Shown: piece after piece, positions 53,252 through 62,123 of the stretch
Layout: every line of letters starts with the position of its first letter
How positions within the stretch are numbered: the first letter of the stretch is position 1
Source: Aurelia coerulea
Lineage: Eukaryota > Cnidaria > Scyphozoa > Semaeostomeae > Ulmaridae
Assembly (NCBI GenBank): GCA_039566865.1
Contig: CM076955.1
Span: 7,690,501-7,754,500 of the forward strand
Direction: 5' to 3'
DNA: 64,000 nucleotides
Made by a program: the position numbers and the translations under genes
Notes under the pieces: model-generated
Databases searched by the model: none
Seen by the model: only the letters and a program-made list of their open reading frames with translations
What the model was told of the DNA's origin: nothing

Positions 53252-54729
53252 ATATAAATCTCCCTGAAAAATTATCTGTTTGTCAATTTTCACTGCAAGT
53301 TCTGATCCTTTTACCAATATTGTTTACAAAAAAGAATAAAACTCCTAGCGTATAAGGATTGAAATTCTAACTGAAAGATTTCCAATCATAAGTAAATGGC
53401 CAGATTTCCAGAAACAATGTCCCGAAGAAACCTGAAAACTTCAAAAATTCATTTCAAAGTTGATGTTGAGATCTACTAAGAAGCTCAAATAGTTTCACTC
53501 CTTATTCATATAGTTTTCGTAATTAAATGTTGTCCGTTTTTTGCTTGGCATTCACAAATAAAATTGTTTGAGATAAAGGGCTCCACATGGAGAAAGCAAT
53601 GGGCTCTAGTGCTCCACTATGGAAATCGTTTGGGCTCCGGGCTCCATGCTGTCAAAATGATGGGCTCCAGTGCTCCAGGGACCCCCCCTTTGGGGGCCTC
53701 ATTATCACTGTGGTCACATGATCAAAGTCAGAACAATGAAATGTTGAAAATTTAATTGCCTATAAGATTGGACTAAAAATTGCCAAGACCGGTGGTGATA
53801 TCTCTTGTCGTTTTAGCGTAGTATAGCAAGGTTTGGTAGGGCTGGGGCGAAAAACGCCTCCTTGCAGTACACACAGGGTTAAGAAACCCACAAAGTCATA
53901 TGTTTACGACTTCATTGCGACCATGAATTAAATTCCACGAATTAAAATCTTTCATTTATTTCCGCTGAGTGTACATCCCGTTGCAAATTGCCAGGAAAGG
54001 GTTATTTTGCTAATCTTCCGTGATGTACTATTACATAGTTTCAAAATCTACTCATGATGTTTGGGAGCCAAATCTATTTTATAATTATGTCGCTTTTCGC
54101 TCGTCACGTGCCATATAACTAACACGAGAGGTCCGCCCAAAATATAAACAATTCTTCTATGTCCGAAGAGGCCATTCGAAAGCAAGTTAAAGAAAAGGCT
54201 ACAGTTGAAGTTTCAAAAACGTGTCATACAGGTATTTTTACAAAACTTTCTACAATGCAGCTCGGTAGTTATGCATTATTGATTTCTGTTCAAAGAATTG
54301 TTGCTCATTCGCAGTAGGTTGCAATCGCGTAATAGCCAAAATATAATACTCTTGGAGCCACTTTTCTATTCAAAACGAAACGTAATGTGTACTTCCAGTG
54401 CAGTGTGAATAGACACCAGTATTCCTTGAAGGTGCAAAGGTGACCATCTTTGGATTTTATGGTTCTGAGCAGCCGTGAGAACTCACAAAGGTATCTTATT
54501 CCTATCTTGCTATATCTAAACGGTTCTTTTCAATTATCAAACATTGACTTTAAACTTCGCAGCAATGATTTTCCAATCATTGTTTAATGGACCAAGTAAT
54601 ACTTTGACGACTCATGCTCTATTCTTCAGGGTCTTAATGCTGGTTTTAGTTTTGAAAACGCCTCGTCATAGGCAATTGAGATCGTAATATTTTCGAGATG
54701 AAACTGCTAGAAAAGAAGAGCTGTCGTTC
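53252..54729. other. Mostly unassigned, with GGGCTCC minisatellite cluster 2
   Basis: 53575-53701 repeats GGGCTCC/GTGCTCC about seven times and ends CCCTTTGGGGGCCTC, mirroring the left edge at 49983. ACACACAGGGTTAA near 53871 looks like a lone TTAA-element right end. Otherwise no gene recognised. Confidence 0.5.
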
Positions 54730-54731
54730 TA

Positions 54732-55053
54732 CCGGGTGAGTCAATAGAAATAATCCCCGTTTGAAAACATACTGCTCCCTGAATATCAAAGTAATAATAG
54801 TGCAAACTGTCTCGCTTCATTGCCAATATGTTCAATTACATTCAGCAATCTACCCTGCTCCAAAAGGTCATTCCTTCCCTTAATATGTGAGGTCTTTTGC
54901 AGAAAATAATTTTTAAAAATGAGTGAAAACTGTCAGCAAAACAAAGTGATCGATTTCAGCCAGAAAAACTTCTAAAAATATTTAAACATGCTGGCTATTC
55001 AATATTCAAGCATTAGAATTTTTAACCGGGATTGTTTTCATTGACTCACCCGG
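54732..55053. mobile_element. TA element with CCGGGTGAGTCAAT termini, 322 bp
   Basis: CCGGGTGAGTCAATAGAAAT and its mirror ATTGACTCACCCGG end the element, both bounded by TA (54730-54731, 55054-55055). A further inner match (ATAATCCCCGTTT / AACCGGGATTG) extends the TIR past 30 bp. A left end of the same family (CTGGGTGAGTAAAAACAATC) lies near 61083. No coding capacity. Confidence 0.85.
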
Positions 55054-55067
55054 TAGTAAGCAGGTAG

Positions 55068-55235
55068 GTGAAGGTAAAATGCTGGGACCCCTGTAGGAAA
55101 GACCATATCAAGTCCGAAACTCCTTGTCACAGAGCTCAAATGCTGGTGCTCGAAGTAGGCTTGAACCTCGTCCAGCAGATTGGTCTGGTTGCAAATTCAA
55201 ACATTACACCACTAAGCCAGAACACCTTCATGTTA
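55068..55235 (-). repeat. tRNA-derived SINE, copy 1
   Basis: On the minus strand TGGCTTAGTGGT (55208-55219) is a good Pol III box A and GGTTCAAGCCT (55157-55167) a good box B, 40 bp apart. A non-tRNA body follows with GAGCTCTGTGACAAGG and TCCCAGCATTTTACC. The same body occurs at 32600-33245, showing it is interspersed rather than a tRNA gene. Confidence 0.78.
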
Positions 55236-55778
55236 CTTGTGGTCTCTTCTAGTTACTTGTACGACAGATGTTTTGTTTCCAGGTATTTCTCGGTGGCATC
55301 TTTGTCAGCATATACATAATTGTTTTTGATACTTTAGAGAGACAAGTGAATGCAAGGAGACCACTAATTGTCACAAAAATGTGCACAGCTCTTGAATGAT
55401 TTTAAGTTTTTTCGACATGTTTCAATATTTGGGACGGCTAGAGAGCTTTCATAGAGCATGGAACAGACTGAGAAGGAAGGAATTTTCACTGTTACCTTAG
55501 AATTATGTGACCCAATGTAAAAAATGAAAAAAATTACAAAGCCTTTCATTGATTTTTTGTGTCTCTCTTCATTTCAGTGATTTCAATGAAAGTTTCTGAT
55601 TAAGAATCATCTACATAAAAGCTAGATGGGTTTCATTACAACCAAGTCACAGCATTACAAATTAACTCATTCTCTGAAAGACTAGAGCTGAACCACGTGT
55701 CTATTTAACAGCTCTATTTCCCAATAAAGAAAACAACACCATCCCTTCAATTTTTTAAAGTGTTATTGTTTGTATATC
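55236..55778. other. Unassigned DNA
   Basis: No gene or repeat recognised. Confidence 0.45.
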
Positions 55779-55780
55779 TA

Positions 55781-56585
55781 CCGGGTGTCTATGAAAAAAA
55801 GTACCCCCCCTTTTGACTGGAAATAGTAACCAAACAATAAGATATCATTGCTCCCCGACTTCACAGCTAAATTTATCAATCTTCAACTTAGATGCACATA
55901 CCTTGTATTTAGAAATCGTCCACCAAACACCGGAGATACAGGTTCTCAAAGTCAAAATTTACAGTGCACCCAAACCAGAGGTTTTGAAAAAGGGCCTAGT
56001 CATGATTTGTATCGTGAACATTTTCCAAAGTACGTTTAGACTTTCAGTTTCCGTTTTTTGCATTTGAAAAGAATAAAATATGCATGGACATGGGGCTGGT
56101 TAAACAAATATAGTAAAAATGTGGTAAGTGTGATAAAGTCGTGCCACATCTCCAAAATAAGCGTGCATGTGCTCCATTTCTCTTCTTTAATACAAAACAC
56201 TTGGGATCGAATGGAATACAAGGACCGATTCCTCAAAAAAAGAAAAGTCACTTCAAGAACAATTGAAGTAATTCAAGGCATAAATCTTTTCAAAATGAAA
56301 AAGTGGAGGTCAAAGTTGAAAATTCGTTTGCAAAATGCCTGTTTGTTGTCAAATTATGGCTAGGCCATTTCTCAAAACCTCTGGTTTCAGGTGCACTCCA
56401 GATTTTGACCTTGTGAACTCATATCTCCGGTGTTTGGTGGTCGATTTCAAAATGCAAGGTATGTGCATTTAAGTTGAAGACCAACAAATGTAGCCATGAA
56501 TTCAAAAATTCCCGAAATGTTATCGTTTTGTCGCCTTGCTCAGTCAAAAGGGGGTACTTGGGGGTACTTTGTTTTAGACACCCGG
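55781..56585. mobile_element. Foldback TA element, copy 3 (805 bp, about 220-bp arms)
   Basis: CCGGGTGTCTATGAAAAAAA on the left and TTAGACACCCGG on the right, each with TA outside (55779-55780, 56586-56587). Arms 55790-56010 and 56355-56575 mirror one another: CACCAAACACCGGAGATACA against ATATCTCCGGTGTTTGGTGG, and GGTACCCCCCCTTTTGACT-type ends. The centre of about 340 bp is unrelated; open frames here lie on the arms. Confidence 0.88.
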
Positions 56586-56587
56586 TA

Positions 56588-57395
56588 GTTTACCTTCAAT
56601 GCTTGCACATGGACCACTTCTTTTTCAAATATAAGCAATTCCATATCTAATTTCATTTCTGTTATGCAAATAAAACCCAAAGAATAGTCAAGCCAGCCTA
56701 CCAATACCTTTATATCATGTCTTAAATTTGAAAATACTTTCACATGAGTCCGACTGTAATGAAAACAATAAAACTCCTTTGTTTGTATGTATCTCCTCGA
56801 ATATTGAAGTTTCTTCGATTTGTTTCAAGATGCGGTATAGCTTAAGAAAATCTGGATGTTAGAACGTGTCTACCAAAAATATTAAAGATTGGTCTGAAAG
56901 AGGTGGGTGTACATGGGGTTGAAAAATGAACCCCTCCTCCCTACCTCGCATTTAACGCCATCAGCTCTCCTCGCAAATACGTTTTTCTCCAATTGCTTCC
57001 TCCTCGCATTACCAAAATTAGTAAATTGACTCCTCGCTCCTCGATGTCACAACGAAACAAATCTAACAAATCAAGGACACGCTATATACCGGCATAAAAT
57101 GAAAAGATTTGAAAATGAGACTTTTGAATGTACTTTTAACTAGATCCAAAATAAATTTGCAGCCAACATGTAAATCTTTATGTAAACAGGAGTTTTCATG
57201 CTGGAACATTTTCGGAAAGAAATATCCGTCGGATATAAATAAATACATTTTATGTTTCCCTCATTCTCTTTCTCTTTTTCTTCTTTGGCAGATAACAATC
57301 ATCACCCTTTCGTTTCCTTTTTTCTCTTGTTCTCTACTTGGTTTATATTCTAACTCCACAGGCCCATAGGAGCGTTTTTCAGATTAAAGGGGGGG
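56588..57395. other. Unassigned, possible left end of a larger element
   Basis: GTGGGTGTACATGG at 56903 mirrors CCATGCACACCCAC at 58482-58495, and CTCCTCGC words crowd both sides (56935-57040 and 58355-58470). A 1.6-kb TIR element with these ends is possible. Confidence 0.4.
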
Positions 57396-57719
57396 GCACT
57401 AATTCGCGCCGAAAGCGTAAAGACTACGGGGGTCCGGGGGCGAAGCCCCCGGAAAAGCTTCTTGGGCGATGCCCTCTTTTCTTTTGGCAACGCCCTTCTG
57501 TGCATGCATTGCTAATAGAATTTCATGCTCGGAGGTTCTGGAGAAAAAATAGGAAATCTACGAATCCAAATAAATATCAAACAGGCTAGGTAAAATCAAA
57601 CTACGACAGGATAAGAATGCTTTGTCAAGACTGTTGTGTAAGATTTACTTAATATTCGACTTATTTTATTTACAAAACTCATCGTGAATTCTCGTAAGCA
57701 GCGGTGATTAGAGTAAATT
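57396..57719. other. GC-rich hairpin tract, hAT-like subterminal sequence
   Basis: GGGTCCGGGGGCGAAGCCCC near 57427-57450 forms a strong hairpin like the ones in the hAT element at 46859. It is followed by GAAAAGCTTCTTGGGCGATG. No matching terminus found. Confidence 0.4.
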
Positions 57720-57995
57720 TTAAGTGGGAATGCATCGAAATGAGGGGGTCTGGGGGCAGGGCCCCTAGGAAAATTTTTAGGGCCACGCCCTTTACTTTGG
57801 CTTAGAATTCATCTCCCAATATCATGCTTGCGATTAGTGACAATGAAACTTTGATAGTTTTGTGACAGTTATCCTATCAATTGGAGTATGAGGAACATTT
57901 TTGAAAAAACATCCTCTACTTTGGCTTAGAATGCACCCCCTGATTCAATATTTGCCAGTGAAAGATTTGACATTCTTACCCAACCTATAAACGCT
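57720..57995. repeat. 125-bp satellite family, locus 4 (about 1.5 units)
   Basis: AGAGTAAATTTTAAGTGG and GGGGGTCTGGGGGCAGGGCC, then GCCACGCCCTTTACTTTGGC, CCCAATATCATGCTTGC, TTTGTGACAGTTATCCTAT and a second CTACTTTGGCTTAGAATGCA. Orientation as at 17099, opposite to 52495. Confidence 0.75.
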
Positions 57996-58587
57996 ATATA
58001 TAGAACCTATGCGCCTAAATGGGTGGATGATCCTATACTTGGTGGGCTACGATCTTATACTGGGTGGGTTATGATCTTATACTGGATGGGTTATTATATC
58101 CAGCTTTTTCTCTTCGATTTTCGAGGGATCTCGAGGACAATCTTTCGACAAAAGTACCAAGAGTAATCTGTGCAACTCATCATTTAACTTTTGAAGGCTC
58201 GTTTCCATACAAATGATACTGTGCAGCGCAATGCAGCGTAATTGGATCAGATTTCGGGCAAGAAATTCTGACGACATGTCTTCAGATCGTTGTTCCTCCT
58301 CGCTTTTCAATGAAAAGGAACCTGAGCCCCTCGATTTTCAATCCTTAAACTTATTTTTTCCTCGCACCTCATTGGTTTAAGCAATTTTTTGGGATTCCTC
58401 CCTCGCACGAAAAATGCCAATCCTCGGCTCCTCGGGGTTAAAAAATAGCCTCCTCGCCTCCTCATTCTCCTCGGACTTAAGCCATGCACACCCACAAAGA
58501 GCACACCTTTCCATTTACCAGCATAAATGAAATAAATGTGAGAAACCAGTACAGCAGCGTAGCTTAGATCTGAACATGATGTTTGTC
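57996..58587. other. Unassigned; CTCCTCG-rich low-complexity tract
   Basis: GGATGATCCTATACTTGGTG-like 25-bp units repeat two to three times at 58022-58090 (GGGTGGGTTATGATCTTATACT). CTCCTCG repeats lie at 58355-58470. The open frames at 58077-58310 and 58307-58756 cover these and are not recognised. Confidence 0.45.
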
Positions 58588-58852
58588 GAGGTACTGAAGA
58601 CCGCCCCTGTTGTCTCAGCTTTTTGTTATGCTGGTAAAGTTCAAAGTAGAACAACAGTCGAGAAACGTATTGCCATGTCTGATTAAGAAATCTGTTCGTT
58701 TCCTTGCTAATTCTTGTTTGGATTGTGGCTGGATTATTCGCCCACATTCGTTCCACAAACTAAACATGCTTTCTGCGCATGATCACAGGCTTTCTTTTTG
58801 AGGGATATCAGTTACTTTGAACTTTTATGATTCGTATCCCCAACAAATGTGA
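58588..58852 (-). repeat. 265-bp interspersed repeat, copy 3 (inverted, diverged)
   Basis: Reverse complement of 11137-11405: CTTTTTGTTATGCTGGTAAA, TTTCCTTGCTAATTCTTGTT, CATGCTTTCTGCGCATGATC and GATTCGTATCCCCAACAA appear in mirrored order. More diverged than copies 1 and 2. Confidence 0.8.
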
Positions 58853-59321
58853 TGAAGCTCACACAAGATAGGTGGGCGAATTTGTTTATGTTTGGGTTTT
58901 AAGTTTTTAAGTGCAAGTGGCTTTAACCAATTCTTATTGTCAATCAAGGATGTACGCAAGGAATGGGCCATTGGAGCTGCGGCTCCCCCTTTCATAAGTT
59001 TTTTTTAAACCTACCATTGTCTTTTCATCACCAGACACGAGTTCTTACCGAAAGTACATGAAGCAGAACTATCATCCCCTCTCCCCCACCCTCCCGCCCC
59101 ATTTCGAATTCCTGGCTTAGTACGGGCACATCGCTGTTGTCAATAGCTAAAATGTCACGTCACCTTCTGTGCTTCGAATTCCGGAAACAGTGAACGAAAC
59201 CATCTATACATCTACCGGTATACTGACTGCCTTCTAAGAAGAAGCTTAGCATCAGTGTGTAAAATAATATAAAAAGGAAAAAAAAGAAATTTGCTCTTTT
59301 GTGTTTTTCTATTTTCTAAGT
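58853..59321. other. Unassigned DNA
   Basis: No gene recognised. Confidence 0.4.
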
Positions 59322-59431
59322 TAAAGGGAATCTAAGCATATATAAGCCCTCAGTGAAAATAACTGTGCAAAATATTGAAGTTGAAAACGATGAAGCTGAG
59401 ACACTTTTATATGCTTAGTTTCCCTTTGAGG
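59322..59431. mobile_element. 110-bp inverted-repeat element
   Basis: AAAGGGAATCTAAGCATATA and its mirror TATATGCTTAGTTTCCCTTT frame a short core. Likely a small MITE. It lies just past the 3' end of the minus-strand LINE. Confidence 0.65.
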
Positions 59432-59452
59432 CTATAATACAGTAAAATAAGA

Positions 59453-60330
59453 CTTTTTTTTTCTAACATGTCTAGGTATGTCATTGAACAAATCTTTCAT
59501 GTTTCATATCCTGCACTCTACTCTTGAAAACTGCTAGAGTTTGACTGTCAGTCACATTTGAATGCAAGCCTCTCCATTGTATGACAGTATGTGGCAAGAA
59601 TGAGAACCTAAAATAATCTGTTTTCGTTTGAAGCTGTATTAGTTTTCCATTTCTTACAGAATATTTCAGATGATCTTTAAGTTGAGTAGAAACAAGTCCA
59701 TGTATGATTTTATATAACATTGACAGCCTGGCGTCAACTCTGCGCTGTTCTAAGCTGCGCCATCCAAGTGATTGGAGCATATCAGAAACACTACATGTAT
59801 TATTATGACGTCCTGTCACCCATCTCGCAGCTCGGCGTTGAACCATTTCAATTTGATTAACAAGACGATGATTTCTCACTGATCCTGTGAATTCATCTGA
59901 TGTTGCTTTAGGATCCCATACTGTCTCACAGTATTCCAATTTAGGCCTCACTAAAGCTTTGTATGCTTGCTCTTTAACTTCCGCCGAATTGACTCTCAAA
60001 TTTCTCTTTACAAAACCAAGTGTTCTATTGGCAGCTGCAGTAATATTACTTGTGTGATTGTTCCATTTCATATCATGTGTGACAGTAATGCCAAGGTAGT
60101 TAACAGATGGCACTGCTTTCAGGGCCTGTCCATGTAACCTATATGTATACTTTATGGGGATTTTTTTTCTTGATATTGATACTACCTGGCATTTTTCAGG
60201 ATGGAAACACGTTTGCCACTCATTCTCCCATTGCTCCATGTTGTGTAGGTCCTCTTGCATCTTTTGGCAGTCTCTTTCATTAGCAATAGTTAGGTACAAT
60301 AAGGTATCATCAGCAAATAATCTCACAGTG
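59453..60330 (-). pseudogene. LINE ORF2, C-terminal half (FADD onward)
   Basis: Reads VRLFADDTLLYL (catalytic FADD) and EWQTCFHPEKCQVVSISRKK, then VNYLGITVTHDMKW, TRTLGF-type thumb and KLEYCETVWDP, ending FKSRVQDMKHERFVQ at 59481. About 280 residues have no stop. The first residues are exactly the continuation of the frame broken at 62124, so this and the block at 62124-64000 are one element split by the 60331-62123 insertion. About 18 bp after the stop a T-run on the plus strand (59454-59462) gives a short A-tail, probably the 3' end. Confidence 0.92.
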
Positions 60331-62123
60331 CAGGGGCGCAACTACGGGGGGGGGTCCTGGGGGTCCAGACCCCTGCCCTTTTTTCAAAAGGGCAAAAAGT
60401 GCCCTTTTTAGGGGGAAAATTATATTAATTTGACGTATTATTGACCGGTATTTATACGGGTTCTTGCGATGAAGTGTCAATATTTTTTAATGCATTCTTG
60501 AATTACCAAGATCTTGAACAAAGTTGGAGAATTCGCTTTGCTTGAATCAAGGGCGCCTACCTTGTAGGAAGTGTGTTTATTCCCAGTAGAGTAATGGGTG
60601 TCCTGTGACCCAGTACAGAGAGTGTCCTAAAACCGTACCATGACCCAGAAGTACACAGAGTCAGTCCTCTCAAGGTCAAGATGACGTATGCATAAGTTTG
60701 TGGCTTCAAATTCCGGTGTTTATGTAACACGATATCAAATGTTATACGATCTGGCCACAGGGAATCAGACAGCGTGATTTTTGATTGGTCAACTCTAATA
60801 GACGTTAGAATTTACAAAGATTAACAGGACTGGGACATAGGACACCGCGTAAAGTTCCGTGAATAAACACACTTCCTACAAGGTAGGCGCCCTTGCTTGA
60901 ATTGGACTTATTTTTCCGAAATCATCAGCGATTTTCTGAACGCTGAGGCTCAAAAACTTGCAAATACGGCTGAAAATGTCAAGAGATGTTTTACATGGCA
61001 CATCTAAAAAGCACTACAAATCAGATGCTCAAAGACAAGACTCATTTTGTTAAAAGAAGCGGTTGCAAGAAACTTTTACGACTGGGTGAGTAAAAACAAT
61101 CCCATTTGAAAGACCAGTGCTGTCTGGAGATCAAGGTAATGACATTGTTAATGTTCAAATTCATTTTACACTTGCCTGACCGAAATCGGCAACTTCATTC
61201 AATGTTTTCTCAAGAAACAAAGCCCCTTCAACAAATCTTCAAAGCAGGCCGAAAATCTTGATCGAATTTTTTTCCTTGCAGCAATGGCTTTTACATGCAT
61301 TATTAGCACGTTTAATCTCTTTGGAATTATGGAAGTGTCATTTCTCTCTCTGAGAGCATAACAGCATAATTCCGGGTGACTTCGTCCTCTCAAGAGTATA
61401 ACACAACACGTGCTCATGCTTGTTGAAGTCATCGCTGTGAAGCAGGAATATTAGGAAAAATTGATCGCCATTTTAGGCCGGTTTTAAAGGTTTCTTGAAT
61501 CGGGCTTTTCCAGAAAATCCCTCACAATTTTAGAGTGGAGTGGCCAAATTTATTCAGGTAAATTCACAAAAAGATTTGAACCTGTTCACCATTAAATGAT
61601 ATTTTTGCCAATATTTTCGTTCTCTTATCCAAGGAGTAGTGGCCTTTCAAATTCTCATCCGGTAAAAAAATTGGCCCAAAATTGAGAAACCATACAACAA
61701 ACTTCAGAGCACAGTTTCTTGTAAAGAGCGTGTACGAGCAGCCTTTTCAGTGTTTCTTGTCTGTCCTAGGCGGGTGTTTTTCATTCTCTTCTAGTTTTGA
61801 TCTCTTTTAAGATAGGCATTCTCCGACGATCTAGAGAGCGTGATTTTAAAAATTGTCGGGGGCAAGCCCCCGAATCCCCTCCCAGCTCGCTTCGCTCGCA
61901 TTTCCTTTACCGTGTTCTAACTGCTTCTCCTCTGTGTTGACATGTTTGTTTATTGATATGCTTTAGAGAGGTGAACATTAGAAAAATATCCCTTGATTTC
62001 TGCCTTCGCTTTTTGAGTTTGAAAACCTGACATCCAAGGCGACACCATTTCTTGAAATGATATGGAGTGTGCCCTTTTTCTGTTTTGGACCCCTGCCCTG
62101 TAAAATTCCTAGTTGCGCGCCTG
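60331..62123. mobile_element. 1.8-kb TIR element inserted in the LINE
   Basis: CAGGGGCGCAACTACGG at the left and CTAGTTGCGCGCCTG at the right are inverted repeats. CAGTG is duplicated outside (60326-60330, 62124-62128). Subterminal GGGTCCAGACCCCTGCCC, and at the other end GGACCCCTGCCCTG, extend the similarity. It cuts the LINE between VKHST and VRLFADD. No transposase was recognised; contents include a nested MITE (60548-60895), a left end of the CCGGGTGAGT family near 61083, a GGGGGCAAGCCCCC hairpin near 61859, and otherwise unassigned DNA. Confidence 0.9.
60548..60895. mobile_element. MITE with perfect 35-bp TIR, 348 bp
   Basis: 60548-60582 (CAAGGGCGCCTACCTTGTAG onward) is exactly the reverse complement of 60861-60895. 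CTTGAAT stands on both sides (60541-60547, 60896-60902), a 7-bp or, with one shared base, 8-bp target duplication. The unbroken TIR and duplication suggest a young insertion. It lies inside the 1.8-kb element. Confidence 0.93.

Noticed and set aside
48058..53885. Possible 5.8-kb element from TTAAACCCTATTTGC to ACACACAGGGTTAA
   Set aside because: The two ends share only a short CCCT and a GCATTTTTCGCCC-like hairpin, not a matching TIR, so they are more likely ends of separate elements.
55813..56363. Several overlapping open frames of 60-100 codons on both strands
   Set aside because: They fall on the mirrored arms of a foldback element.
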